Shown here: in pieces, positions 8,665 through 17,397 of the stretch
Layout: the number at the start of each line of letters is the position of its first letter
Position numbering within the stretch: position 1 is the stretch's first letter
NCBI GenBank assembly: GCA_028066595.1
Contig: JALCBJ010000019.1
Location: forward strand, 48,693-88,326
DNA: 39,634 nt
Reading direction: 5' to 3'
Source of the DNA: Thermoanaerobaculia bacterium
GTDB taxonomy: Bacteria > Acidobacteriota > Thermoanaerobaculia > Multivoradales > J023
Position numbers and translations under genes: made by a program
The notes under the pieces: generated by a model
What the model was told of the DNA's origin: nothing
The model's input: the letters and a program-made list of their open reading frames with translations, nothing else
Databases searched by the model: none

Positions 8665-10566
8665 CTACCGATTCGCCGACGCCGAGATCACGTCGGCTGC
8701 CTTCTCGCCGATCATGTAGACCGACGTCACGATGAAGAATCCCGGGATCTTGGGAAAGACGGACGCGTCGACGATGCGTAGCCCCTTCGTACCATGCACC
8801 TCGAAGTCGCCGTTCACGACGCCACCGTCTTCTATCTTGCCGATGGGACACGAGCAAGAGGCATGGTGTCCCCACGCCCGGTCTTTGACGAACTGTGCGA
8901 TGTCCTCGTCGGACTGCACGGCATCGCCCGGCAATTCCTCCTCGGCGATGACGCCATTCTTCTTGAGAGGTGCCGTCAGCTTGCGGACGAACTTGATGCC
9001 CTCCACCACCGACTGGACATCTTCGCCTTTCTCGTCGTTGCCTTCGTCGAAGTAGTGAAAATTGATGTAGGGCACATCGCGGGGATCTGACGAGAGCAGA
9101 CGTACCTCGCCTGCCGTATTGTTGGTGTGGGCCTTGAGGATGGCCCACGTCAGGTAGTTGAGGTGGTGGGCGAAAAGTGCCGAGTAGGTAGGGAAATAGC
9201 CACGAAACAGGCCTAACAGGGCGAAGCAGAAGAGGTCGGGAAGCGGCCGTTCCTGAAGAGATCGCTTGATCACTGCGAGCACGGCGCCGTTGGTCGTGTA
9301 CACGCCTTCTCTCTTCTCCGCCCACTTCTGGTACTGGGGATCGCCGGCCGAGAATTTTGCTCCGGACAGTACTTCCCAGTGGTCGACATTGATGCGGTTG
9401 ACTACACCGACCTCGTAGCGATCCTGGAGATTCGAACCGACACCAGGCAGCTCTACGCGAACATCGATGTCGTGCTTCTCCAGTTCGTCCTTCGGACCGA
9501 TGCCAGAGAGCATGAGCAACTGTGGTGTGTTGTATGCACCGCCCGCGAGGATCACTTCACCTGAGACGAAGACCTGCTTCAGCTCGCCGTCGTCCTGGCT
9601 CGGATCCTTATGGGCTCGGTAGAGGCGATCGCCCTTACGATACTCGATGCCAATTGCGCGGTTGTCCTCGTCGAAGAGCACGCGGGTCGCCAGCGCATTC
9701 AGCTCGATCTTGAGCCGATCTGGAAACTTGGCGGCCACGTCGAGGACGCGTTCCCGGGTCCCTGTGCGGGCATGGTTCATAGTCGCGAGCGGTGGGTACC
9801 TCACGCCCACTCCATTTTGCTTGACCAGCCGCCAGTCGTTGGGATCGGCGAGGCTCTTGAAACGAGTCTTGTTGAAGTCGGCGCCCTCCTCCTCCAGAGC
9901 TTTTTCGGCCTCGACGAAAGATGTGAGTACTGTCTCGAGAAGCTTCTCGTCCCCCGCCAGCGCCTTGACCGGAATCGCCGCTTCCGTCTGCAGCCATCCG
10001 TCGAAGCCATGTCGTGTCGGGTTGATGCCCAACTTCGACAACAGTCGCCAACCTGGACGGTGATGACAGTTCTCCATGCGCTCGAAGTACTTGCGCATGT
10101 TGTCGGCCGACCACGAGCTGTCGCCCGTGAGCATGGCTACGAAGTCCCAGTCCTCGTTGTGGGGATAGACGGTGATCTGGGCGTTGTGCGCAGTGCAACC
10201 GCCCAAGCAGCCAGCACGTGGGTACAAGACGCCGTTCACCTCCTCGCCGTCCCAGTCTTTGCGGTACTTGGGATCTCTTTCCTGCTGCGCCTGGTCCGCA
10301 TAGTGACGAACGAAGAAATCCCACTTCATCGCATCGTTCTCCGAAGCGAAGGCGTGGAAGACGGGCACGTGGTAGTCGTCGGGCAGCCGATTCTTGTCCG
10401 GCTGTACCGGATCGGCACCCTTGAGCTCCACCGGATCGCCGCCGGCCTCCAGTAGAAGAACCTTGTGCCCGAACTCTGCAAGGCGCGCCGCGACGGTGCC
10501 GCCGCCGGCTCCAGAGCCGACGACGACGAACTCATATTCGGCGTTTTCGTGCGCTTCGTTACTCAT
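8665..10566 (-). CDS. GMC family FAD-dependent oxidoreductase
   Basis: The 633-residue flavoprotein has the N-terminal FAD-binding Rossmann motif GSGAGGG (Gly17-x-Gly19-x-x-Gly22), the acidic end of beta-2 in LLLEAGG, and the GMC signature around PRAGCLGGCTAHNAQI. Near the C-terminus it has GHHASCSCPIG (His567/His568, a probable catalytic His) and HGTKGLRIVDASVFP. The segment that usually carries the second catalytic His/Asn reads PGFFIVTSVYMIGEKAA, with no His or Asn in the expected place. No signal peptide is visible. I chose the ATG at 10566 because GGAGG lies 7 bases before it. The open frame extends further upstream but overlaps the cytochrome gene. It lies 23 bases behind the cytochrome gene, so both are probably one operon, with electrons perhaps passing from FAD to haem. 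The substrate, an alcohol or similar, is unknown. Confidence 0.92.
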   Translation of the reverse strand: MSNEAHENAEYEFVVVGSGAGGGTVAARLAEFGHKVLLLEAGGDPVELKGADPVQPDKNRLPDDYHVPVFHAFASENDAMKWDFFVRHYADQAQQERDPKYRKDWDGEEVNGVLYPRAGCLGGCTAHNAQITVYPHNEDWDFVAMLTGDSSWSADNMRKYFERMENCHHRPGWRLLSKLGINPTRHGFDGWLQTEAAIPVKALAGDEKLLETVLTSFVEAEKALEEEGADFNKTRFKSLADPNDWRLVKQNGVGVRYPPLATMNHARTGTRERVLDVAAKFPDRLKIELNALATRVLFDEDNRAIGIEYRKGDRLYRAHKDPSQDDGELKQVFVSGEVILAGGAYNTPQLLMLSGIGPKDELEKHDIDVRVELPGVGSNLQDRYEVGVVNRINVDHWEVLSGAKFSAGDPQYQKWAEKREGVYTTNGAVLAVIKRSLQERPLPDLFCFALLGLFRGYFPTYSALFAHHLNYLTWAILKAHTNNTAGEVRLLSSDPRDVPYINFHYFDEGNDEKGEDVQSVVEGIKFVRKLTAPLKKNGVIAEEELPGDAVQSDEDIAQFVKDRAWGHHASCSCPIGKIEDGGVVNGDFEVHGTKGLRIVDASVFPKIPGFFIVTSVYMIGEKAADVISASANR

Positions 10567-10589
10567 CTCTCGTCCTCCGATCTGTCGGG

Positions 10590-13145
10590 CTACAGAGTCT
10601 TCAGGAACTCGATGAGAGCGGCCTTGTCCTCGGCGGAGAGGGGCGTCTCGCCCTCCGATTCGGGCAGGAACTCGGTGCCGAAGTAGTGACCCTTGTTCAC
10701 CACGAAGTCGGGACACTTGCTGACGTCGAGGAGCGGCTGCTTGAGGTTCTTGAACACCTCCATCGCCTGCTCGTCGGTCGCGTTGGCCGGTAAGGCCTTG
10801 AGATCCTTCTTGATCTTCAGCGCCAGCTCGAGAACCTTCTTCTTCTCTTGCAGATCGATATTCGACAGCAGGTTGACCGGCGTGCCGCTCGGGATCGGGC
10901 CGAGCTGGATACCGTCGCTGGTGAACACGTTGGGCAGCAGGTTGCTGAGGAAGCCGGTGAGTGGCTGAAGGAAGTCCGGCAGGAAACCGCTGGCCACACG
11001 GAGATAGCTCGCCTCGGTGGTCACGTGGACCGTACCCGGATGCGTTTTGCCCGAACGGGTGACCACTGAGATGGTCTTTTTGCCGCTCTCTGTGTAGCCG
11101 TCACCGGTGCCGCGGAGCTCGGGATTCAGCATCTTCTGGATGCCGTCCTCGAAGGACTTGACGCGTGCGTCGACCGAGCCGGTCCATTCGAACTCTCCGA
11201 CGGAGTTGTTGAGCAAGTAGGGCGCCGTAGACCACAGGCTGACCAGCGACGCGGGGCGTGTATAGCCGCGACCACCGGCCGGCATGACGTAGTCGTCCAC
11301 TTCCTCGGTGAAAGGATCCTGAACCTGGATCGTGCCGACCGCCGGCAAGCCCTTGTAGGACGACGACGAGAAGTCATTCCAGATATCGCCTTCGATGGCG
11401 TTGGTCGCCAACGGTGAGCAGGCATTCGTTTCCAACAAGGTCACCGGTACCCGCAACTCAGTGCCCAGGAAGTTGTTCTCGAGGAAGTCCTCCTGCAGCA
11501 CGATCTCGGTCATCGCGGTCTTGAACTCATCGGTCTTCGTCCATTGCCAATAGTCGTTCCAGCAGTGCAGGTACTGGTCGTTGACGCAACCCTGGTCGGG
11601 GAAGTGATCCGTGAACGCTTTCTCCGGGAGCTTGCTGGAATGGCAGCGGGCGCAGGTTTCGGCGAAGACTGTCTTGCCGCGGGTCAGGATTTCCTCGTCC
11701 TCTGTGAGGTACGAAGCACCGCCCGGAGCGTTGGCCAGGTAGTCGGGCTCGGCACTGCCGAGGAAGAACAAGCCCAGGTCAGGGGTCTGATTCTCCGTCG
11801 CCTGCCAGTAGGAAGAGTTTTTCTGCGCCGCGGCGATCGGGAATGGCGTGATGTCGGCTCCGCCTACCAGCGGAACGAAGTGCAACATCCACTCCTCGGA
11901 GAACAAACCGATGTTGACGAACACTCGGTTCAGCGCGCCGAGCGCGCCCACCGAGTCGGCACCATCCTTCAGTACTCGCGGAGTGAAGACGGTATCGGGT
12001 GCCTCGAATGTGTCGAGCAACGGACTGTTCTCACCGACCGCTGCGGCGTAGTCGGCGAATTGCTTGTTGTTCTTCTCTCCACCCGACAGTTTCTCCTTAC
12101 CCCATTTCTGGGAGATCTCGAGACGAGCTGGCAGGTTGTACACCGCATTCATGGTGCGCGGGTTGTTGATCTGGTCCGACGACACCAGGGACGTGTCGAG
12201 GGCGCCTGGCTGCGACGTGTGGAAAAGCTGGAAGACAAAGTTCGAATAGTCGGCTTCCCACGAGAAGATGCGATCGATCCAGAAGTACTGGGCGCCCGGA
12301 TTGCTGTTCAGCTGGGCCCAGGTTGGATTCTCCGGATCCGTCGGCGGGTTGGAGGGGTTGGGCCCTACATGGCAGAAGCCGCAGGACATCCCAACGCGAT
12401 ATGGCTTCACGAGGTCCTTGTTTTTGAAGTAGTTCGGATCGTCGTAGTAGCGAACGGGATCCCAGGCCGCTTCGGCGGCCTCGTCGAAAGCCGGATTCGG
12501 AAACAGACGAAGACCCACGATGCCGGTCGCATAGCCGTAGAAAGAGCCCGTTTCGATGTTCTTGCCCCGGGCACCGAATTCGACACCGGGGTATTTCTCG
12601 GAATTCTCGAAGGGATCCGGTGGGCAGTCGTCCGATCGAACGTCGAGCCAGAGTCCGTGGCGGTCTTCGCGTGGACCCTTTGCCTTTTCGAAGCACGGCT
12701 CGTTCACCAAACCCAGGTACTGCCAGCGGTTGTCGCGGCTGTACTTGAGGGAAGGATAATTCGATAGCGTCTTGATCAGATCCAGGTTGCCGAAACTGAG
12801 ATTGGAGATCTCGTCCCAGAAGCGGTCGTTGCCCGCGGTCCATACGATCCAATTGTTCCGTCCACGGGCCGCGGCTGCCACAGCGGCCTCCGGGGTAATG
12901 CCCTCGACCCAATACGACAGCCTGGATGCCAGCTCTTCCGGCTGCTTCGTAATCCCGTAGTCCATGTCCGCGAAGTAGTCCTCGTCTGCACCTGGAAAGG
13001 TGTCTGCGGTTCGGCCATGCGCCATGGCCTCGTCGAGTACTTCACCCGATTTCGGTTCGTCTTTTTCCGAAATCGTGTTCCAAATGAACAGGCCTCCGAT
13101 GATCACTGCCAACAGGATCACCAAGATCAGAAGTATGCGCATCAT
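10590..13145 (-). CDS. Membrane-anchored two-haem cytochrome c (oxidase/oxygenase-like)
   Basis: The 851-residue protein starts with an uncleaved-looking membrane helix (MRILLILVILLAVIIGGLFIW) that would anchor it on the periplasmic side. It has two haem c attachment motifs: CGFCH (Cys255-Cys258-His259) and CARCH (Cys498-Cys501-His502). The wide spacing is like that of large di-haem enzymes such as MauG/CcpA relatives or the rubber oxygenase RoxA. I cannot assign it to any of them from sequence alone. Stretches such as GPNPSNPPTDPENPTW and TRPASLVSLWSTAPYLLNNS resemble cytochromes that occur beside GMC enzymes. The start is the first of two ATGs, with AGGAG just upstream. It is the first gene of the GMC operon and is divergent from the DUF4331-like gene across a 270-bp gap. 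It could accept electrons from the GMC enzyme or oxidise a substrate itself. Confidence 0.85.
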   Translation of the reverse strand: MMRILLILVILLAVIIGGLFIWNTISEKDEPKSGEVLDEAMAHGRTADTFPGADEDYFADMDYGITKQPEELASRLSYWVEGITPEAAVAAAARGRNNWIVWTAGNDRFWDEISNLSFGNLDLIKTLSNYPSLKYSRDNRWQYLGLVNEPCFEKAKGPREDRHGLWLDVRSDDCPPDPFENSEKYPGVEFGARGKNIETGSFYGYATGIVGLRLFPNPAFDEAAEAAWDPVRYYDDPNYFKNKDLVKPYRVGMSCGFCHVGPNPSNPPTDPENPTWAQLNSNPGAQYFWIDRIFSWEADYSNFVFQLFHTSQPGALDTSLVSSDQINNPRTMNAVYNLPARLEISQKWGKEKLSGGEKNNKQFADYAAAVGENSPLLDTFEAPDTVFTPRVLKDGADSVGALGALNRVFVNIGLFSEEWMLHFVPLVGGADITPFPIAAAQKNSSYWQATENQTPDLGLFFLGSAEPDYLANAPGGASYLTEDEEILTRGKTVFAETCARCHSSKLPEKAFTDHFPDQGCVNDQYLHCWNDYWQWTKTDEFKTAMTEIVLQEDFLENNFLGTELRVPVTLLETNACSPLATNAIEGDIWNDFSSSSYKGLPAVGTIQVQDPFTEEVDDYVMPAGGRGYTRPASLVSLWSTAPYLLNNSVGEFEWTGSVDARVKSFEDGIQKMLNPELRGTGDGYTESGKKTISVVTRSGKTHPGTVHVTTEASYLRVASGFLPDFLQPLTGFLSNLLPNVFTSDGIQLGPIPSGTPVNLLSNIDLQEKKKVLELALKIKKDLKALPANATDEQAMEVFKNLKQPLLDVSKCPDFVVNKGHYFGTEFLPESEGETPLSAEDKAALIEFLKTL

Positions 13146-13415
13146 GTCTCCTACCTTCCTTGAACGAGTGCTGTCGCCCGAGGTCGAGCGTCGCGGCCTA
13201 GCTGCAGCCTTCGACGTCGCTCTCGGCTCGAGTAGAGGAGCGGATAGACAGAGGAATGTGAGATTCGATTGTTGATCTCAGCCTACTGGAAACCTTCCCA
13301 CCGGCGCAAGCAGGGGTTCGGCAAGAAATCCGTCGAAATTTCATCGATTCTTCTTCTTGACTCCGCCGAGACCATCGGTCACCATGGATCAAACTTCCCA
13401 CTAGGAGACTCTTCC

Positions 13416-14675
13416 ATGCGACGTCTGTTTTTGGCGTTCGCGCTGCTCGCCGCGGCCTGCGCTCTGGTATCGGCGGCCGCCTCTGCCTCCGACCACGCAG
13501 ATCCGATCTTCAACAAGAAACCGGACGCGGGTCTGACCGGACTCTTCGTCTTTCCGGTGATCGAATCACCTGGTCCGACCGGTGAGCAAACGGAGCCGGT
13601 CGACCCAGAGGCCACGAACCCGACCCCGGGTCATGACGCGACAGACGAACACGTCTCAGGCGAGGAGACCGATCCAGCTACCGCCGCGGCCGATGGTGAG
13701 GAAACTCGGGGACCGGACGAGCTGATTCTCATCCTCGGGATCCATCCGTCGCTGATCGCGCCCGGGCCTTATGACCTGGAAAGTTTCCAGTACAACATAC
13801 ATATCGATCATCACAGCGAGATCAGATTCTCGGATCCTGCAGACCTGGCGCGCTACGGTGGAACCGTCGTACATCCCGCCGGAATCACGGCGGATGTAAC
13901 CCTGAGCTTCCGGCTGAACGCCAACGCCGAGCTGACCGACACGCAGGTCGAGGGTCTCGACACGGGGCTCCGCGAGGTGGTCTCCGGCGTGTACGACGAC
14001 CCGTTTATCTTTCCCCGATTCTTTGGAAAGAACATCATCGCGATCGCTGTTCGCTTACCGATATCCGCCCTTCCGGCCGACCGCCAGGACTTCCTCTTCT
14101 GGGGCACGACCACCGAGGCCGATAGTGGTGAGCAGGTGGATCACGTCGGGCGATCGAACCGCACGCAGCTACCGCGTTTTGACTTTCTGAATACCGTGCC
14201 ACCCAGCGAGCACGTCGACGTGATCCACGAGACGGCCCACAAGCGGCAGCGCGTCCAGAACTTTCTGAAGCGCTATCCTCCCCCTGCTCTGTGGCAAGGA
14301 TTCAAGCTCCTGCAGGCCATCCGGCACTACGACTATGTGCCCGACGTGATGATCTTCAGCCTTCGCAACGAACCGGGGTATCCCAACGGTCGTCGGCTGG
14401 AGGACGACATCGTCGCTATCAGTTGCTCCACAGGTGACTGCTTGCTGCAAGAGACGTCGTTTCAGGAGAGCGAGGTCTGGCCGCGCATTACTACTAACGA
14501 CAAACCGTTCACCGGTGAGTTCCCTTACTTGGCGGCACCCTGGCCCGAGAAGAAACCGGACTCTCAACCCGGATGCTTCTTCCCCACTCTGATCATCCTC
14601 CTCGTTCTCGGTCTCTTTGCCTGGCTGTTCCTCAAGATTGTCTGTGCGATCTGCCGCAGGAGGTCGTCCACATGA
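13416..14675 (+). CDS. DUF4331-like secreted protein with C-terminal membrane anchor
   Basis: The 419-residue protein has a signal peptide (MRRLFLAFALLAAACALVSA, cleavage probably near SAAASA), then ASDHADPIFNKKPDAGLTGLFVFP. Near the C-terminus it has YPNGRRLEDDIVAI. The opening 'S.H..P......D.TDLY.F' and the late 'NGR.L.DDVV.I' are hallmarks of the DUF4331 family. A low-complexity acidic linker (about residues 50-90) interrupts the first part. The end has a single membrane helix (PTLIILLVLGLFAWLFLKIVCAI) followed by CRRRSS, so the body would face the periplasm. I took the ATG at 13416, with AGGAG 8 bases upstream; an in-frame extension to 13269 lacks both features. The next gene starts inside its stop codon. 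DUF4331 has no firm biochemical role; the context suggests part of a redox or metabolite-processing locus. Confidence 0.82.
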   Translation: MRRLFLAFALLAAACALVSAAASASDHADPIFNKKPDAGLTGLFVFPVIESPGPTGEQTEPVDPEATNPTPGHDATDEHVSGEETDPATAAADGEETRGPDELILILGIHPSLIAPGPYDLESFQYNIHIDHHSEIRFSDPADLARYGGTVVHPAGITADVTLSFRLNANAELTDTQVEGLDTGLREVVSGVYDDPFIFPRFFGKNIIAIAVRLPISALPADRQDFLFWGTTTEADSGEQVDHVGRSNRTQLPRFDFLNTVPPSEHVDVIHETAHKRQRVQNFLKRYPPPALWQGFKLLQAIRHYDYVPDVMIFSLRNEPGYPNGRRLEDDIVAISCSTGDCLLQETSFQESEVWPRITTNDKPFTGEFPYLAAPWPEKKPDSQPGCFFPTLIILLVLGLFAWLFLKIVCAICRRRSST

Positions 14676-15754
14676 CGAAGGATCGGCTGGGTCGAAATGA
14701 GCTCGGTTTCCAGCGTTTTGGCGACGTCGACGCCAGCTTCAGAGGTTCGCGTTTCTCTGAGGTACGCGATGCGATTTTCCAGAACCCTTACTATGGCGAG
14801 GTTTGGACGGCGGACGGTACGCTACCCGTCCACCGGGTAACGCTCGCTCATACATTGCGTGGAATCCTTCCCCTGGGCCCTAAGTGGGGATTCGTCCTGG
14901 CGGCCCGCCGGGCCGTCGACTCCCATGCCGACCTGCGTTGGGGGGAAGGCGGCAAGGGCTTCCGACGCATCCTCCATCCCAACGGAGTCTGCCTGACGGG
15001 AACCTGGGAGATCACGGAGGAAACACCGTACACAGGCTACTTTCGTCAAGGGAGCCGAGGGCTTCTCGTCGGGCGCTACTCCACTTGCTGCACGGAAACC
15101 CGGCGGGGTCACACCCGCTCTCTGTCGCTCGTGGGGCGACTGTACCCAACCGAGGACCCTGAGCACGACGAGCGTCTCACCACAGCGAGCTTCATTACGC
15201 AACAGGACATCGGCGGCGAGGACTCCCGCTCGATCAACGAGGCGGTGGTGAGCAACGCACCCAACACCACGGCTTGGCGCCGTGGGCGCGATCTACCGGT
15301 GCTCCTCTTGACCGGGCTTGCCTTCGCCTTCGCCGACCGACAGGCGACCATCCGTCAGGTGTATCAGATCGCCGAGTTGGGCAAGAAGGAAGGCGAGCTG
15401 ACGAAGGCTCCTGAGTTCATGCGGCTGCGGATAGCTCCAGATCAACCGGTGATCGAAGGCGCGGCATTGGACTTTCGAGACGAGATTCTCCACCACATCT
15501 ACGATCCCGGTGATCCGGAGCCCAAACGGCAGTTGGTCTTCCACATCGAAACGTCGGATGAAGGTACGACCAAGGGGCCGCCGGTCTTTCAGCGTCGCAA
15601 GATCGAGAACTGGCGGCAGGTCGGTCGGATTACATTCAATGCTGCGGTAGTGTCCTACAACGGTGACTTCGTTCTCCATTTCAACCATCCACCATGGCGG
15701 GGTAACCGCAACGATCCGGCGACCGTCCACGTCACGGCGCCGCGGCGGAGCTGA
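14672..15754 (+). CDS. Conserved-looking protein of unknown function, possibly catalase-fold related
   Basis: The 360-residue protein has no signal peptide or membrane helix. It starts at the ATG overlapping the DUF4331 stop, with AGGAGG 8 bases before it, so it is coupled to that gene. The middle contains ILHPNGVCLTGTW (His102) and ITEETPYTGYFRQGSRGLLVGRYS, followed by a Cys-Cys pair (139-140) and RRGHTRSLSLVGRLYP. The layout 'His-x-x-Gly-...-Phe....v.aRyS' recalls the haem-facing N-terminal part of the catalase/SrpA fold, but I do not see the proximal Tyr motif (R.x.Y.D.Q) of true catalases. The catalase relation is therefore a weak inference. Its place beside a di-haem cytochrome and a GMC flavoprotein would suit a haem or peroxide-handling role. 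The frame is also open further upstream, inside the DUF4331 gene, but there is no better start there. Confidence 0.75.
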   Translation: MTKDRLGRNELGFQRFGDVDASFRGSRFSEVRDAIFQNPYYGEVWTADGTLPVHRVTLAHTLRGILPLGPKWGFVLAARRAVDSHADLRWGEGGKGFRRILHPNGVCLTGTWEITEETPYTGYFRQGSRGLLVGRYSTCCTETRRGHTRSLSLVGRLYPTEDPEHDERLTTASFITQQDIGGEDSRSINEAVVSNAPNTTAWRRGRDLPVLLLTGLAFAFADRQATIRQVYQIAELGKKEGELTKAPEFMRLRIAPDQPVIEGAALDFRDEILHHIYDPGDPEPKRQLVFHIETSDEGTTKGPPVFQRRKIENWRQVGRITFNAAVVSYNGDFVLHFNHPPWRGNRNDPATVHVTAPRRS

Positions 15755-15761
15755 TGGCGCC

Positions 15762-16934
15762 TTGCGCCACCTGGGATCGAAAGCCGGACTTGCTCTCCTG
15801 CTCGCGAGTCTGACCACACTGCCACTACCTGCGCAGGTCGGGGACGAGGCCGAGCGGCCTCGTTTGCGAAATCTCGGCGTTGTGCTCGGCGTCCTTCCAC
15901 CGGGGCCGCTGAACGCCATCACCGACGTGGAGGGGGTCAAGGTCGGCCACCGTACTCTCATCCGAGGGGACGACGTACGCACCGGCGTGACGGCGGTGGT
16001 GCCCCATGGAGGGGATCTCTTCCGGCGGAAGGTCCCTGCCGCCGTCTATGTGGGCAACGGCTTCGGAAAAGCGGCAGGCTTCCTTCAGGTCCAGGAGCTG
16101 GGCACCATCGAGACGCCCATCGTGTTGACCAACACACTCTCGGTTGGTCGAGCCGTCGAATCAGTGGTGGCCTGGACGCTGTCTCGGCCAGGGAATGAGT
16201 CCGTCCGGTCGGTGAACGCTGTCGTCGGCGAGACCAACGACGGCTACCTCAACGATATCCGGGGCTTCCACGTGACCCGCGACGACGTGTGGGCAGCAAT
16301 CGATGGTGCCGTCGACGGGCCCGTTTCCGAGGGCTCGGTGGGTGCGGGAACAGGAACGCGTCTGTTTGGCTGGAAGGGTGGAATCGGCACCTCGTCGAGA
16401 CGCTTGCCCGCAAGGCTGGGTGGTTGGACCGTCGGCGTCCTGGTGCAGACGAACTTCGGCGGTGTTCTTCGCGTCGGCGGTGTTGCCGTCGGCCGAGAAC
16501 TGGGTCGCCACAGTTTTAGCGGCGAGCTCGGACCTTCACCGACCAGCGCGGCCGACGAAGGATCGTGCATGATCGTGGTCGCCACCGACGCGCCTGTGCT
16601 GGCACGCAATCTGGAACGGATGGCCCGCCGCGCCGTGCTCGGCCTCGCGCGCACCGGCAGCTTTCTATCCAACGGCTCCGGCGACTTCGTGATCGCCTTC
16701 TCCACCCGCAACAAGACGACCGAAGACGACGTCCGCGAGCTACGCTCGCTTGCCAACCGGGAGATGAGCCCGCTCTTCCTGGCCACGGTGGAGGCCGTGG
16801 AAGAGGCGGTCCTGAACTCCCTGACGCGAGCCACCACCGTTCGCGGGCGTGATGGCCACGTGGTGGAAGCCATCGACCTGTACGAGCTTCAGCGGCTCGT
16901 GGCCGGTGACCGCCCCGGTCTGGATCCCCCCTGA
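15762..16934 (+). CDS. Secreted S58 family peptidase (DmpA / beta-aminopeptidase type)
   Basis: The protein matches the DmpA/BapA N-terminal-nucleophile hydrolase family. After a signal peptide (SKAGLALLLASLTTLPLPAQ) it has RLRNLGVVLGVLPPGPLNAITDVEGVKVGH in pieces typical of the family. Later come the alpha/beta junction ADEGSCMIVVATDAP and FVIAFSTRN. These enzymes cut themselves between Gly and Ser to expose the catalytic Ser; here that is Gly267/Ser268. Family members release N-terminal amino acids, D-amino acids or beta-amino acids from peptides and amides. I chose the TTG at 15762 (390 residues), which starts 8 bases past the previous stop and opens directly on the signal peptide. An in-frame GTG at 15663 would lie inside the previous gene and bury the signal. 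The Shine-Dalgarno match (GGAG about 12 bases upstream) is poor, so the start is uncertain. It is probably the third gene of this operon. Confidence 0.9.
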   Translation: MRHLGSKAGLALLLASLTTLPLPAQVGDEAERPRLRNLGVVLGVLPPGPLNAITDVEGVKVGHRTLIRGDDVRTGVTAVVPHGGDLFRRKVPAAVYVGNGFGKAAGFLQVQELGTIETPIVLTNTLSVGRAVESVVAWTLSRPGNESVRSVNAVVGETNDGYLNDIRGFHVTRDDVWAAIDGAVDGPVSEGSVGAGTGTRLFGWKGGIGTSSRRLPARLGGWTVGVLVQTNFGGVLRVGGVAVGRELGRHSFSGELGPSPTSAADEGSCMIVVATDAPVLARNLERMARRAVLGLARTGSFLSNGSGDFVIAFSTRNKTTEDDVRELRSLANREMSPLFLATVEAVEEAVLNSLTRATTVRGRDGHVVEAIDLYELQRLVAGDRPGLDPP

Positions 16935-17052
16935 CGCCTACCGTCGGAGAACACCAAAGCGGTCGAGCTTGCCGAGACGGCGGACTCGAGCGCGGCGAGC
17001 CCTCTAGCTGTCTGCGACCACGACGAGATGCATCACACGACTTCAGATCCGA

Positions 17053-17088
17053 CGGACTCCGGACACCGATTCGGGGTCGCGGAGTCCG
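17053..17088. terminator. Hairpin between convergent genes
   Basis: CGGACTCCG at 17053-17061 pairs perfectly with CGGAGTCCG at 17080-17088, and a few more pairs can form inside the 18-base loop. It lies between the S58 peptidase (ends 16934, plus) and the coiled-coil gene (ends 17137, minus), so it could end transcription from both sides. No T-run is present, so the terminator role is inferred from position. Confidence 0.4.
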
Positions 17089-17136
17089 AGATCAGGATTA
17101 ACTCGAGATCGGGAGAGCGACACAGATCGGTCGGGT

Positions 17137-17364
17137 TCATCGCCCGAAGAGGCCTTTCATCTCGTCGACGAGAAGGGTCCATAGATCGCCGAGGTTTCGG
17201 AACTTGTGATCCACCTGATCGAGATAGCGCTCCAAGTTGTCGATCGCCTCGTGTTGCTCGATCTCCTCGATCTCGTGCAGCTGGCTTTTGAGGCCTCCTA
17301 GCGCCGTTTCGAGCTCTTGAATTCGGTTGCTGAGTTCTTCCTTGCGGTTGTCGAGAGTGCTCAC
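17137..17364 (-). CDS. Small coiled-coil protein of unknown function
   Basis: This 75-residue protein is almost wholly helical. Residues 6-45 (RKEELSNRIQELETALGGLKSQLHEIEEI) have a clear heptad pattern with Leu/Ile at spaced positions, and the end is WTLLVDEMKGLFGR. It has no signal or membrane segment. It starts with GTG at 17364, with GGAG about 10 bases upstream. It follows the Na/phosphate symporter by 33 bases on the same strand, so the two are probably one operon. Many bacterial symporters of that family carry a C-terminal PhoU-like helical domain, which this one lacks. A separate helical partner protein is a possible explanation, but I cannot show homology to PhoU. Confidence 0.75.
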   Translation of the reverse strand: MSTLDNRKEELSNRIQELETALGGLKSQLHEIEEIEQHEAIDNLERYLDQVDHKFRNLGDLWTLLVDEMKGLFGR

Positions 17365-17397
17365 GGTTCGTCTCTCCTTCGCAGGGCCGTGTGATTC

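Noticed and set aside
11544..12767. 407-residue open frame opposite the cytochrome gene
   Set aside because: It is an antisense shadow: no ribosome-binding site or recognisable domain, and the minus-strand gene carries both CxxCH motifs.
10590..13145. Naming the large cytochrome as rubber oxygenase RoxA
   Set aside because: The two haem motifs and their spacing are suggestive, but the protein is longer and I cannot see diagnostic RoxA residues.
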